Source: Anaerostipes sp. 992a
GTDB taxonomy: Bacteria > Bacillota > Clostridia > Lachnospirales > Lachnospiraceae
Direction of reading: 5' to 3'
DNA: 64,000 nt
Assembly (NCBI RefSeq): GCF_001940245.1
Contig: NZ_MJIG01000001.1
Span: 248,001 to 312,000, forward strand
In this document: one piece after another, positions 53,153 to 62,739 of the stretch
Layout of the letters: each line of letters opens with the position of its first letter
Position numbering within the stretch: position 1 is the stretch's first letter
Position numbers and translations under genes: made by a program
The notes under the pieces: model-generated
The model's input: only the letters and a program-made list of their open reading frames with translations
What the model was told of the DNA's origin: nothing
Database searches by the model: none

Positions 53153-54076
53153 ATGTTATACTTTGTAATTAATCCAGGGGTAAGTCGGACAGGATATGGA
53201 TGGTTTGTCTGGAAGCAGCTGGAGAAGGAATTAAAAAGAAGAGGGGAGATTTATCAATATTATGTGACGAAAAGACCGAAGGAAGCGGTTCTTTATGCAA
53301 AGAGGCTGACTGCAGGAACGAGAAAAAGAAGGATTATTGTTCTTGGCGGAGATGGAACACTGAATGAATTTTTAAATGGAATGGAACGGACAAAGGGAAT
53401 CGAATTGGGGTATATTCCCGTGGGATCTGGTAATGATTTTGCCAGAGGAATGAAGATTTCAAAGTGTTATAAGAAGGAATTTGTCCGGTTATTGGATCAT
53501 CCGCGCAGAATGAGCCTGGATTATGGCATTGTGACAGCTCCATCCGGCAGGGAAAAAAGATTTTTTGTCAGTGCAGGTATGGGATATGATGCCAGGGTAT
53601 GCTATAAAGCCAATCATACCAAAATAAAAAAAGTTTTAAATCGCATGCGGATGGGCAAGCTGGTGTATCTGGTTGTTGGACTTAAGTATCTGATCGGAGC
53701 GGAGGTTTTTCATGGTTCTCTGGAAGTGGATGGAAGAAAGGTATTGGAGGGAGAAGGATTCTTTTTCGCATCTGTTCATATACTGCCATACGAGGGAGGG
53801 GGATTTTGCTTTTGTCCAAATGCAGATCCGGAGGATGGCTATCTGGATATATGTGTGGCAAAGGGAATTTCCAAGTGGAAGATTCCGTTTATCATTCCTC
53901 TGGCATTGATGGGCCGGCATACAAAGTGCAAGGGTGTATATCAATTCCGTTGCAAAGAAGCGGTAATGCGAAGTGAAAGTGGCCAGTATGTACATACGGA
54001 TGGAGAGACACGGGGCCAAGAGCAGAAAGTCAAGATTGATATTTCCAAAGAGAAGATTATGTTTATCCGGGGATAG
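53153..54076 (+). CDS. Diacylglycerol/lipid kinase family protein (YegS/DgkB-like)
   Basis: A 307-residue protein with the DAGK catalytic motif VLGGDGTLNEFLNGM, IPVGSGNDFARGM and a C-terminal beta-rich domain with GEGFFFASVHILPYEGGGFCFCPNADPEDGYLD. These soluble kinases phosphorylate diacylglycerol or related lipids for phospholipid recycling. AAGGAGAAAGG precedes the ATG. It is divergent from the LysR gene. Confidence 0.9.
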   Translation: MLYFVINPGVSRTGYGWFVWKQLEKELKRRGEIYQYYVTKRPKEAVLYAKRLTAGTRKRRIIVLGGDGTLNEFLNGMERTKGIELGYIPVGSGNDFARGMKISKCYKKEFVRLLDHPRRMSLDYGIVTAPSGREKRFFVSAGMGYDARVCYKANHTKIKKVLNRMRMGKLVYLVVGLKYLIGAEVFHGSLEVDGRKVLEGEGFFFASVHILPYEGGGFCFCPNADPEDGYLDICVAKGISKWKIPFIIPLALMGRHTKCKGVYQFRCKEAVMRSESGQYVHTDGETRGQEQKVKIDISKEKIMFIRG

Positions 54077-54088
54077 AGTAGGAATGAG

Positions 54089-54140
54089 AAAAAATAACGC
54101 CATTGACCAAAGTATATTGGCCAGTGGCGTTAAAATTATT
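54089..54140. terminator. Bidirectional terminator
   Basis: TAACGCCA...GACC pairs with GGCC...TGGCGTTA around AAAGTATATT, flanked by AAAA and AAAATTATTT between convergent genes. Confidence 0.75.
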
Positions 54141-54798
54141 TGTTCATAATCGTTTGGCACATTTCCATGGTTACCTGAGAAAAGTAAGGAACCACTTTGG
54201 TAGCAGAAGACAGGTCCTGATTGCCGAATGCCGGATTGGCAAATCCGATGGATTTCATTCCGGCGCGGTTGGCAGCTAACAGACCGTTTTTGGAATCTTC
54301 GATAACCAGGCATTCCTCAGGCTTTAGATCTAAAGCGCTGGAAGCTCGTAAGAATACTTCTGGATGTGGCTTGGATTCCTTACAATCTGTTCCGGTGATA
54401 AAGGCCTGAAAATATTTGCGGATACCAAATAAATCCACAACACGGTTAATTTCAGACATTGGGGAGGAAGAAGCGATAGCAAGTGACAGGCCATGGTCGT
54501 AGAAATATTTGATCAGGTCGATGACACCAGGAAGCGGATGAAGACCATCCCGTTCTTCCATGATTGCCCGCTTTTTATTTACCATATCTACACATTGGTC
54601 GATGGTGAGGGGAAGATGAAATTCCCGGATGATGGTTCCCCACATATATTCATTGGTAACTCCGATAAACTGATCCTGATATTCATCGGAGGTGATGATG
54701 CCGTGTTCTCTTAGAACTTCATCGGTAGCAATCTTATATCCAGGTTCCGTATCTACGATAACTCCATCCATGTCGAAAATAACTGCTTTTAACATCAT
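54136..54798 (-). CDS. HAD hydrolase, beta-phosphoglucomutase-like
   Basis: A 220-residue protein with HAD motif I VIFDMDGVIVDTEP, cap domain, motif II LAIASSSPMSEI, lysine motif (TDCKESKPHPEVF) and motif IV CLVIEDSKNGLLAANRAGM. The DGVIVDTEP and EDSxxGxxAA patterns are those of beta-phosphoglucomutase/DOG phosphatases. AAGGAG serves either of two adjacent ATGs (54798 or 54795). Confidence 0.9.
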   Translation of the reverse strand: MMLKAVIFDMDGVIVDTEPGYKIATDEVLREHGIITSDEYQDQFIGVTNEYMWGTIIREFHLPLTIDQCVDMVNKKRAIMEERDGLHPLPGVIDLIKYFYDHGLSLAIASSSPMSEINRVVDLFGIRKYFQAFITGTDCKESKPHPEVFLRASSALDLKPEECLVIEDSKNGLLAANRAGMKSIGFANPAFGNQDLSSATKVVPYFSQVTMEMCQTIMNK

Positions 54799-54809
54799 AC
54801 ATTCTCCTT

Positions 54810-54840
54810 AAAAAAAGCCTCCGTGTAAAAACACGAAGGC
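54810..54840 (-). terminator. glmS terminator
   Basis: On minus, GCCTTCGTGT pairs with ACACGGAGGC (one mismatch) around a TTTT loop and is followed by seven Ts. Confidence 0.85.
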
Positions 54841-54849
54841 AATTAAAAT

Positions 54850-56670
54850 TTATTCTACGGTTACTGATTTTGCAAGGTTACGAGGCTGGTCAACATTGTA
54901 TCCTCTGTAAACAGTAGTATGGTAAGCTAACAGCTGCATTGCAACTGTAACTCCAAAACCAGCGAAGAAGTCATCTGTCTTAGGTACCTGGATCAGATCA
55001 TCATATAATCCATCATAACCAGATACATCTTCATCAGTAATGAAGATTACGTGTGCGCCACGTGCTTTTACTTCCTCTACATTTGCCACTGTTTTAGAGA
55101 AGATATGATCCTGAGTAGCAACAGCGATGATTGGCACACCTTCTGTAACAAGTGAAATCGTACCATGTTTTAACTCTCCTGCATTGTATGCTTCAGAGTT
55201 TACATAAGAAATTTCTTTTAATTTTAAAGAACCTTCGCATGCAACTGCATAATCTAATCCTCTTCCTAAATAGAAAGCAGAATAGGTATCTTTGATTTTG
55301 TATGCGATAGTCTTGATATATTCATCCATTTCTAATACAGGACCGATAGTCTTAGTTGCTTCTACGAATTTGTCCAGATAAGAAGCAATTTCTTCATCGT
55401 TTAAAATGCCGTTGATCTCTGCTAATTTCATTGTGATCAGATACATACCACAGCACTGTACAGTAAATGCTTTTGTACTTGCAACTGCGATTTCCGGACC
55501 AGCATGTGTATATAATACATAATCGCTTTCACGGGCGATACTAGAACCTTTTACGTTAACGATGGACATAGTCTTAGCACCACGTTCATTGGCAAGACGA
55601 AGTGCAGCAAGGGAGTCTGCTGTCTCACCGGACTGTGTGATTACGATTACCAGTGTATGTTCATCCATGATAGGATTCATATAACGGAATTCGGAAGCAA
55701 TCTCTACAGTAACAGGGATGCGGATCAGGGATTCAATGATGCTTCTTCCTACTAATCCAGCATGCATTGCAGTTCCGCATGCAGTGATGATTACACGGTT
55801 GATATCTTTAAACAGGTCATCGCTGATATGGTCTGCAGAGAAATCAACTTTACCATTATGGATACGAGGCATGATCGTATTCGCAACTGCTTCAGGCTGA
55901 TCATAGATTTCTTTCTGCATGAAGTAATCATATCCACCTTTTTGTGCAGCAGTCGTATCCCAGTCAACATGAAGCATCTTAGGCTCTACTTCTTTTTCGT
56001 CCATAGTATATAAAGTAATCGCGTCTTTTTCCAGTACAACAATGTGGTGTTCTGGTACAACGAAATAATCCTTGGAATAAGGAATCAATGCAACTACGTC
56101 AGATCCGATATAAGAACCGTCTTCTGTATGTGTTGCAACCAATGGGCTTGCGTTACGCATGCAGTAGATAGTACCTGGTCTGTCTTTGAACATAACACAG
56201 AAACCATAAGCACCTTCTAAGATGTCATCTGCTTTTTTTAAAGCATCAAATGGATCACCTTCGTATAAAGAGTCGATCAGTAATGCTGCGATTTCAGTAT
56301 CTGTCTCAGAAACAGGAGTATATCCTTTCTTTGCCAGATCAGCAGCGACTTCCTTATAGTTTTCAATAATTCCATTATGAATCAATGTTACTTTAGGTGT
56401 CTGATGGGGGTGAGCGTTCACAGTTGTAACACCGCCATGAGTAGCCCAGCGGGTATGACCGATTCCGCAAGTTCCATGAGTTCCTTCTGTAGCAGCAACC
56501 TTGTCGCGCAATTCTGCAACCTTACCAGTTGTCTTGATGACCTTTGTCTGATCATCCTGAACAAGTGCGATTCCTGCACTGTCATAACCGCGGTACTCTA
56601 AACTCTGTAAGCCATTGATTAAAATATCTGCTGCCTGACTGGTTCCTGTAAATCCAATAATTCCACACAT
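54850..56670 (-). CDS. glmS: Glutamine--fructose-6-phosphate aminotransferase (isomerizing)
   Basis: A 606-residue enzyme of full length. The N-terminal glutaminase has the catalytic Cys2 in MCGIIGFTG and GIGHTRWATHGG; the C-terminal half has two SIS domains (VIVITQSGETADSLAALRLA, GRGLDYAVACEGSLKLKEISYVNSEAYNAGELKHG) and ends in PRNLAKSVTVE. It makes glucosamine-6-phosphate for peptidoglycan. It is preceded by a glmS ribozyme in its leader, giving feedback control by the product. Confidence 0.98.
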   Translation of the reverse strand: MCGIIGFTGTSQAADILINGLQSLEYRGYDSAGIALVQDDQTKVIKTTGKVAELRDKVAATEGTHGTCGIGHTRWATHGGVTTVNAHPHQTPKVTLIHNGIIENYKEVAADLAKKGYTPVSETDTEIAALLIDSLYEGDPFDALKKADDILEGAYGFCVMFKDRPGTIYCMRNASPLVATHTEDGSYIGSDVVALIPYSKDYFVVPEHHIVVLEKDAITLYTMDEKEVEPKMLHVDWDTTAAQKGGYDYFMQKEIYDQPEAVANTIMPRIHNGKVDFSADHISDDLFKDINRVIITACGTAMHAGLVGRSIIESLIRIPVTVEIASEFRYMNPIMDEHTLVIVITQSGETADSLAALRLANERGAKTMSIVNVKGSSIARESDYVLYTHAGPEIAVASTKAFTVQCCGMYLITMKLAEINGILNDEEIASYLDKFVEATKTIGPVLEMDEYIKTIAYKIKDTYSAFYLGRGLDYAVACEGSLKLKEISYVNSEAYNAGELKHGTISLVTEGVPIIAVATQDHIFSKTVANVEEVKARGAHVIFITDEDVSGYDGLYDDLIQVPKTDDFFAGFGVTVAMQLLAYHTTVYRGYNVDQPRNLAKSVTVE

Positions 56671-56699
56671 ATTGAAAAATCTCCTTTTATTCTATTGTT

Positions 56700-56881
56700 T
56701 GTTATTATCATATGGTGGTTTTTCATGCTTTGGTAATCCTGAATCTGTTTCCGAAATTACTTCCAGGGTTTGCCAGGAAATACGTGTCCAAAGCGACACG
56801 GAAAAGCATCCGCCGAATCTTCGATAACTTTTCTCCTCGTCATCCTACCCTTATTATCACGAACGAGCAGGATCTGGCGCT
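56700..56881 (-). ncRNA. glmS ribozyme/riboswitch
   Basis: Read on the minus strand, the 5' UTR of glmS has the glmS ribozyme core: AAGCGCCAGATCC (cleavage expected between A at 56881 and G at 56880), then GACGAGGAGAAAAG, TTATCGAAGATTCGGCGGAT and GCTTTTCCG, followed by P3/P4-like hairpins. Bound glucosamine-6-phosphate triggers self-cleavage and mRNA decay. The match in order, spacing and invariant GACGAGG / TTCGGCGGATG blocks is strong. The 3' limit is approximate. Confidence 0.93.
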
Positions 56882-56960
56882 TGCTATTTGTCTAAAAAAA
56901 TCTCCTTTCCTGTATTTGATCATTGGGAAGAAAAACCGGAATTCCCTAAAATCTCAATAA

Positions 56961-56989
56961 ACATTATCATCAACGTATGAAAAAGTCAA
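56961..56989 (-). promoter_or_regulatory. glmS promoter
   Basis: On minus, TTGACT (plus 56984-56989), a 17-bp spacer and TAATGT (plus 56961-56966), about 80 nt upstream of the ribozyme cleavage site. Confidence 0.7.
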
Positions 56990-57106
56990 GTTAAAAAAGT
57001 ATAAACTGAGAAAGTGCAAGGGAATTCTTCTATATAATGGGAAACGTAATTTCTAACAAAAAATTAACATTTTTATAATATTAAGAAAATTATAAGAGTT
57101 TTTATA

Positions 57107-57135
57107 TGGATAGTTTTTTTTGAAAATGCTATAAT
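57107..57135 (+). promoter_or_regulatory. Promoter of the LTA-synthase-like gene
   Basis: TGGATA (57107-57112), a 17-bp spacer and an extended -10 TGCTATAAT (57127-57135). Confidence 0.7.
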
Positions 57136-57168
57136 AGCAATGTTAATTTAGGATAGAATAGGTGAATT

Positions 57169-59277
57169 ATGATGAAGGAACGATTAAAACAACTAAGAAA
57201 TATCAAAAATTGCATAAAGGAAAAAATTAAATTTGTGTTAAGGCCATTTGGAAGAGGAATTGCTTATGTGATGAAGGCGTTATATAAGAAACCTCTTCTG
57301 TTGAATCTGATTTTATCTTTGCTGTTAGCAACGGTATTAGAATTCTGTGGAAGACAGACGTTCGATGTGAGTACGCTGGAATTTATCACTGAGAATACAC
57401 CGATGTTCTTATATAGTGTATTTATTATTTTCTTCTCATATTCCATTGTTTTGATTGTAAGTCGGCGTATTTTTCTATACATAGTCATATCAGCATTATG
57501 GGGGATTGTGGGCCTTGTAAACTTTATGATGCTTAGCAGCCGTAATACACCATTTACCTATGTAGATGTTACGTTGATGAAATCAGTACTTCCAGTTATC
57601 ACAAATTATTATTCCATTCCAGAGATTATTGGGATGGCAGCTATGATTATGATTGGACTTGTTCTGCTGGTAACTGGATTTTTATATCTTCCTACGGAAG
57701 AGAAAAAGGAAGGAAAGGATCAAAGGCGTAAGTTTATACGTAATCTTTCAGGAGTGATCATCATTGCGGCAGCGTTTATCGGAACGACACAATATGGATT
57801 AAAGAATGGATTTATTACAACAGAGATTCATAATATCCGTCTGGCATATTCTGATTATGGTACTCCATACTGTTTTAGTGTTACCGCATTGAAGACGGGA
57901 ATCGATCGTCCAAGCAATTATTCAGAAGAACATATGAAGAAGATCGTAAAGAATGTGGAAGATGCCAGCGAGAAAGAAGTAAAAAAATCAAATGTAAAAA
58001 AGAAAAAGCCGAATATCATTTTTGTCCAGCTGGAATCTCACTTTGATATTACTCAGGTAAAAGGTGTAAAGTTTAATAAGGATCCATTGGAAAATTTCCA
58101 TAAATATATGAGAGAATATTCTTCCGGTCATACAATGATGCCATCCTATGGGGCAGGTACTGCTAATACAGAGTTTGAGATCATGACACAGATGGATCTG
58201 GATGTGTTCGGTGCAGCAGAATATCCATATAAGACAGTATTACAGGAGAAAACAACCGAAAGTGTTCCTACTGATTTAAAGGCAGAGGGATATACTGCAC
58301 ATGCTATTCACAATAACAGTGCTGCATTCTATGACAGAGATTTGGTATTTTCCAATTTGGGATATGATACCTTTACTTCAAAAGAATGTATGGATATTAA
58401 GAAATGGACGGAGAATGGTTGGGCAGAGGATGCGATTCTGACAGAACAGATTAATGACGTCTTGGATTCTACGGAGGATCAAGATTTTATCTATACCATT
58501 TCCGTGCAGGGACATGGTGATTATCCAACTACAGAGGTCCTGGAGAATCCAACGATCGAAGTAGAAGGAATTGAGGATGAGGCACTCCGTAACAAATATA
58601 TCTACTATGCGAATCAGGTAGATGAGATGGATGATTTCGTAAAACAATTAGTAGAATCCCTGGAGAAACGGGATGAAGAGACGATTCTGGTTATGTATGG
58701 AGATCATTTACCGAGCTTGGGAATTGAAGATGAGGATCTGACCTATGGTAATAAATATTGGACAAGCTACTTTATCTGGGATAACATAGGATTGAAAAAG
58801 CAGGATGGCAACATCGAAGCATATCAGCTGGCTTCTACGATTATGGATCGAATTGGCATTCACGATGGCATCTTAACAAAGTTCCACCAGACACAAAAGG
58901 GCTCCGATACATATCTGAAAAATCTTACAGATCTGCAGTATGACATTTTCTATGGAAAGAATTATATTTACGATCAGGAAAATCCATATAAGCCTACGGA
59001 TATTACTTTTGGATGTCGGAATCTGGAGGTAACCAAGATATATGAATCTGATGACAGTATATTTATTGTCGGTAATAATTTTACCAATTACTGTAATGTT
59101 CTGGTAGCAGGCAATAAAATCTCCACGACCTTCCATAATGAGCATCTTCTGGAGATTTCCAAAGAGGATATTCAGGACGGAGATGTATTCGAAGTGGATA
59201 TTATCAGTAAAGCACCAAGAACTCTCCGAAGATCCGCAGAATATCAGTATAAAAAAGGAATTGATGAGGAAAAGTAG
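57169..59277 (+). CDS. LTA-synthase-family (phosphoglycerol transferase/sulfatase-fold) membrane protein
   Basis: A 702-residue protein with about five N-terminal membrane segments (about 40-220) and an extracellular alkaline-phosphatase/sulfatase-fold domain (about 275-610) containing IIFVQLESHFD, the catalytic-threonine segment YGAGTANTEFEIMT, ISVQGHGDYP and VMYGDHLPS (metal ligands). The last ~90 residues (IYESDDSIFIVGNNFTNYCNVLVAGNKI...) resemble an IPT/TIG-like beta domain, an addition not found in standard LtaS. It probably polymerises or modifies glycerophosphate-type envelope polymers outside the membrane. The ribosome binding site (AGGTGAA) is modest. Confidence 0.88.
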   Translation: MMKERLKQLRNIKNCIKEKIKFVLRPFGRGIAYVMKALYKKPLLLNLILSLLLATVLEFCGRQTFDVSTLEFITENTPMFLYSVFIIFFSYSIVLIVSRRIFLYIVISALWGIVGLVNFMMLSSRNTPFTYVDVTLMKSVLPVITNYYSIPEIIGMAAMIMIGLVLLVTGFLYLPTEEKKEGKDQRRKFIRNLSGVIIIAAAFIGTTQYGLKNGFITTEIHNIRLAYSDYGTPYCFSVTALKTGIDRPSNYSEEHMKKIVKNVEDASEKEVKKSNVKKKKPNIIFVQLESHFDITQVKGVKFNKDPLENFHKYMREYSSGHTMMPSYGAGTANTEFEIMTQMDLDVFGAAEYPYKTVLQEKTTESVPTDLKAEGYTAHAIHNNSAAFYDRDLVFSNLGYDTFTSKECMDIKKWTENGWAEDAILTEQINDVLDSTEDQDFIYTISVQGHGDYPTTEVLENPTIEVEGIEDEALRNKYIYYANQVDEMDDFVKQLVESLEKRDEETILVMYGDHLPSLGIEDEDLTYGNKYWTSYFIWDNIGLKKQDGNIEAYQLASTIMDRIGIHDGILTKFHQTQKGSDTYLKNLTDLQYDIFYGKNYIYDQENPYKPTDITFGCRNLEVTKIYESDDSIFIVGNNFTNYCNVLVAGNKISTTFHNEHLLEISKEDIQDGDVFEVDIISKAPRTLRRSAEYQYKKGIDEEK

Positions 59278-59306
59278 TGGACACGATATTTGTGTTATGA
59301 TATAAT
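59278..59306 (+). promoter_or_regulatory. Trigger factor promoter
   Basis: TGGACA (59278-59283), a 17-bp spacer and an extended TGATATAAT -10 (TATAAT at 59301-59306), beginning immediately after the preceding stop codon. Confidence 0.75.
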
Positions 59307-59397
59307 TACAAAATGTCTAACGTGGAAAGTTATGATAGTTTTTCCGACTGAGATAAGAAATACAGTATAGAAGATAAATTTTAGGAGGATTTGTGAA

Positions 59398-60678
59398 ATG
59401 AGTTTACAAGTTGAAAAATTGGAACATAATATGGCTAAGCTGACCATTGAAGTGGATGCGGAAGAATTTAAAAAAGCGACAACAGAAGCTTATAAAAAAC
59501 AGAAAAAGAACTTCAACATTCCTGGATTCAGAAAAGGAAAAGTACCTCAGGCTTTCATTGAAAAGATGTATGGACCAGAAGTATTTTATGAAGAAGCAGC
59601 GAATATTATTATTCCAAAAGCTTATGCAGAAGAAATGAAAGACTGCGATTTGGAAATCGTTTCCAGACCAGAAGTGGATATTGAACAGATTGAAAAAGGA
59701 AAACCATTTATCTTTACTGCAGAAGTTGCTTTAAAACCAGAAGTAACTTTAGGTGAATACAAAGGATTAGAAGTAGAAGTAACTGTAGAAGAAGTAACAG
59801 ATGAAGAAGTTTCTGCAGAATTAGTAAAACAGCAGGAAGAAAATGCAAGAGAGATCACAGTAGAAGACCGTGCGATTGAAAATGGTGATATTGCATTGAT
59901 CGATTACTCTGGATCTGTTGATGGTGAAAAATTTGAAGGTGGTACTGCTGAAAACCAGACATTAGTCATTGGATCTGGATCCTTCATCGATAACTTTGAA
60001 GAACAGTTGATCGGTAAGAATATTGGTGAAGAAGTAGAAGTTCATGTAACCTTCCCAGAAGAATATCATGCACCAGAATTAGCTGGAAAACCAGCTGTAT
60101 TCGAAGTAAAGATCAATGGAATCAAAGTAAAAGAATTACCAGTGATCGATGATGAATTTGCATCTGAAGTATCTGAATTTGATACATTAGACGAATACAA
60201 AGCAGATATCAGAGCAAAATTAGTAGAACAGAAAGAAAAAGCTGCTCAGACAGAAAAAGAAAACAAAGTTGTAGATAAAGCTGTGGAAAATGCATCTATG
60301 GATATTCCAGAAGCTATGATCGAAGAACAGACAAATCAGATGGCTCAGGAATTTGCACAGAACTTAAGCTACCAGGGATTACAGTTAGAACAGTACTTCC
60401 AGTTCACAGGAATGACTCAGGAAAAATTCATGGAAGACTTAAAACCACAGGCTAAGAAACGCATCGAATCCAGATTATTATTAGAAGCTGTTGTTGCAGC
60501 TGAGAATATCGAAGCAACAGATGATGAATTAAATGCAGAAATCGCTAAGATGGCAGAAATGTATCAGATGGAAGCTGAAAAACTTCAGGGATTCATGGGA
60601 GATGCTGAAAAAGAACAGATGAAGAAAGACATCGCTGTTCAGAAAGCGGTTGATCTATTAGTTGCAGAAGCAAAATAA
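59398..60678 (+). CDS. tig: Trigger factor (ribosome-associated prolyl isomerase chaperone)
   Basis: A 426-residue protein with the ribosome-docking FNIPGFRKGKVPQAFIEKMYG (GFRxGKxP), an FKBP-type PPIase domain (about 155-245, ENGDIALIDYSGSVDGEKFEGG) and a helical C-terminal chaperone domain. It binds nascent chains at the ribosome exit. TTAGGAGGAT precedes the ATG. First of tig-clpP-clpX-lon. Confidence 0.97.
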   Translation: MSLQVEKLEHNMAKLTIEVDAEEFKKATTEAYKKQKKNFNIPGFRKGKVPQAFIEKMYGPEVFYEEAANIIIPKAYAEEMKDCDLEIVSRPEVDIEQIEKGKPFIFTAEVALKPEVTLGEYKGLEVEVTVEEVTDEEVSAELVKQQEENAREITVEDRAIENGDIALIDYSGSVDGEKFEGGTAENQTLVIGSGSFIDNFEEQLIGKNIGEEVEVHVTFPEEYHAPELAGKPAVFEVKINGIKVKELPVIDDEFASEVSEFDTLDEYKADIRAKLVEQKEKAAQTEKENKVVDKAVENASMDIPEAMIEEQTNQMAQEFAQNLSYQGLQLEQYFQFTGMTQEKFMEDLKPQAKKRIESRLLLEAVVAAENIEATDDELNAEIAKMAEMYQMEAEKLQGFMGDAEKEQMKKDIAVQKAVDLLVAEAK

Positions 60679-60722
60679 TTGGCGTGTTTTTGTAAAGAAC
60701 ATGATCAGGTAATATGACAAGA

Positions 60723-60754
60723 AAAGAAAGGGAAGATACCTTCCCTTTCTTTGT
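60723..60754 (+). terminator. Hairpin between tig and clpP
   Basis: AAAGAAAGGGAAG-ATAC-CTTCCCTTTCTTT is a perfect 13-bp stem. The T-tail is short, so readthrough into clpP is likely. Confidence 0.65.
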
Positions 60755-60780
60755 ACTATGTAAAGATAGGAGGAATTTCT

Positions 60781-61362
60781 ATGAGTTTTGTACCTTATGT
60801 AATTGAACAAACTGGTAGAGGTGAACGTTCTTACGATATTTATTCAAGACTTTTAAAGGATCGAATTATCTTTTTAGGAGAAGAAGTAACAGATGTATCT
60901 GCGAATCTGGTAGTTTCTCAGATGCTTTTTTTGGAATCTGAAGATCCGGACAAAGATATTAGCTTTTATATTAATAGCCCAGGTGGATCCGTAGTGGCTG
61001 GTATGGCAATTTATGATACGATGCAGTATATCAAATGCGATGTATCTACCATTTGTATGGGTATGGCTGCCAGCATGGGTGCTTTCTTATTAGCTGGTGG
61101 AACGAAAGGAAAGAGAATGGCTCTTCCGAATGCAGAAATTATGATCCATCAGCCATCCGGCGGTGCTCAGGGGCAGGCAACGGATATTAAGATCGTATCC
61201 GATCATATTATAAAGACAAAACATAAATTGAACACTATTTTAAGTGAGAACACAGGACAGCCATATGAAAAGATTTGCGCGGATACAGAACGCGATAATT
61301 ATATGTCCGCACAGGAAGCAATGGAATATGGACTGATCGACAGTGTAATTAGTAAGAGGTAG
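60781..61362 (+). CDS. clpP: ATP-dependent Clp protease proteolytic subunit
   Basis: A 193-residue serine protease of standard length. Catalytic S98 lies in [12 protein letters not shown]123 in MIHQPSGG and the Asp in the later [15 protein letters not shown] region. It forms tetradecamers with ClpX to degrade proteins. The ATG at 60781 has TAGGAGGAA; the longer frame from 60751 overlaps the tig hairpin. Confidence 0.97.
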   Translation: MSFVPYVIEQTGRGERSYDIYSRLLKDRIIFLGEEVTDVSANLVVSQMLFLESEDPDKDISFYINSPGGSVVAGMAIYDTMQYIKCDVSTICMGMAASMGAFLLAGGTKGKRMALPNAEIMIHQPSGGAQGQATDIKIVSDHIIKTKHKLNTILSENTGQPYEKICADTERDNYMSAQEAMEYGLIDSVISKR

Positions 61363-61369
61363 AGAATTA

Positions 61370-62674
61370 ATGGCAGGAAGAATGGATGATAGAAAGCAGC
61401 TAAGATGCTCTTTCTGTAATAAATCCCAGGACCAGGTACGCAAGCTGATTGCAGGACCAAAGGCCAAGGGTGTCTACATTTGTGATGAATGTATTGAAGT
61501 CTGCAGTGAGATTATTGCAGATGAATTTGTTCCATATGAGAATCAGGATGGCATTAACTTATTAAAGCCAAAAGAAATAAAAGAATTTCTGGATGATTAT
61601 GTCATTGGACAGGACGAGGCGAAAAAGGTTTTGGCTGTATCCGTATATAATCATTATAAAAGAATTCTGGCCAATGAGAATTCCGATGTTGAATTGCAGA
61701 AGAGTAATATTCTGATGCTTGGACCAACTGGCTCAGGTAAGACCTTATTAGCGCAGACTCTGGCAAGAGTATTAAATGTACCGTTTGCAATCGCAGATGC
61801 TACAGCACTTACTGAGGCTGGTTATGTGGGAGAAGATGTAGAAAATATCCTTCTTAAGATCATTCAGGCAGCAGATTATGATATTGAGCGTGCGGAATGT
61901 GGGATTATCTATATTGATGAGATTGATAAGATTACAAGAAAATCTGAGAATACTTCTATTACCAGAGATGTATCTGGGGAAGGCGTACAGCAGGCATTGT
62001 TAAAGATCATCGAAGGAACCACTGCTTCTGTCCCACCTCAGGGAGGGCGTAAGCATCCACATCAGGAATTCATTCAGATTGATACAACCAATATTTTATT
62101 TATTTGTGGTGGAGCCTTTGACGGACTGGAGAAAATTATCGAATCCAGAACCGGCAAGAAATCCATGGGATTTAATGCTGAGATTGAGCAGCAGAGCAAG
62201 AAGGATATTGGTATGCTATTGCAGCAGGTGCTTCCACAGGATCTGGTCAAATTTGGTTTGATCCCAGAATTTGTAGGCCGTGTTCCTGTAGTCGTTTCTT
62301 TAGATAAGCTGGATGAGGAAGCATTGGTAAGCATTCTGACAGAGCCAAAGAGTGCGATTGTGAAGCAATACTGTAAACTGTTTGAACTAGATGGCGTAGA
62401 GCTGGAATTTGAAGAAGAAGCATTAAAAGCAATTGCAAAACGTGCAATTGAGCGTAATACAGGAGCCAGAGGGCTTCGTGCGATTATGGAATCCGTGATC
62501 ATGGATTTAATGTATCAGGTTCCATCTGATGAATATATTGAAAAATGTATCATTACCAAGGACGTAGTGGAAAACGGAGCAGATCCGGTCATTGTCCGTT
62601 CAGAGGAAAAGAAAGCAGTCAAAGCGCTGGCTGCGAAGAGAAGTGCAAAAAAGAATAACGGAGAAATCGCCTAA
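61370..62674 (+). CDS. clpX: ClpX ATPase subunit of ClpXP
   Basis: A 434-residue AAA+ unfoldase with N-terminal zinc domain ([11 protein letters not shown]...CDECIEVC), Walker [16 protein letters not shown], Walker [11 protein letters not shown] and GAFDGLEKI, and sensor-2 [10 protein letters not shown]. It unfolds and feeds substrates to ClpP. It is 7 nt after clpP. Confidence 0.98.
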   Translation: MAGRMDDRKQLRCSFCNKSQDQVRKLIAGPKAKGVYICDECIEVCSEIIADEFVPYENQDGINLLKPKEIKEFLDDYVIGQDEAKKVLAVSVYNHYKRILANENSDVELQKSNILMLGPTGSGKTLLAQTLARVLNVPFAIADATALTEAGYVGEDVENILLKIIQAADYDIERAECGIIYIDEIDKITRKSENTSITRDVSGEGVQQALLKIIEGTTASVPPQGGRKHPHQEFIQIDTTNILFICGGAFDGLEKIIESRTGKKSMGFNAEIEQQSKKDIGMLLQQVLPQDLVKFGLIPEFVGRVPVVVSLDKLDEEALVSILTEPKSAIVKQYCKLFELDGVELEFEEEALKAIAKRAIERNTGARGLRAIMESVIMDLMYQVPSDEYIEKCIITKDVVENGADPVIVRSEEKKAVKALAAKRSAKKNNGEIA

Positions 62675-62675
62675 G

Positions 62676-62722
62676 ATCAGGCTGCTTCATAGAGTTTGAC
62701 TTTATGAGAGCAGCCTGTTTTG
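62676..62722 (+). terminator. Hairpin between clpX and lon
   Basis: CAGGCTGCT pairs with AGCAGCCTG, with an inner TCATA/TATGA pair, followed by TTTT. Confidence 0.7.
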
Positions 62723-62739
62723 GGATATAAGGAGGAAAT

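Noticed and set aside
56712-56960. 82-codon plus-strand frame
   Set aside because: It covers the glmS ribozyme on the opposite strand and has no ribosome binding site.
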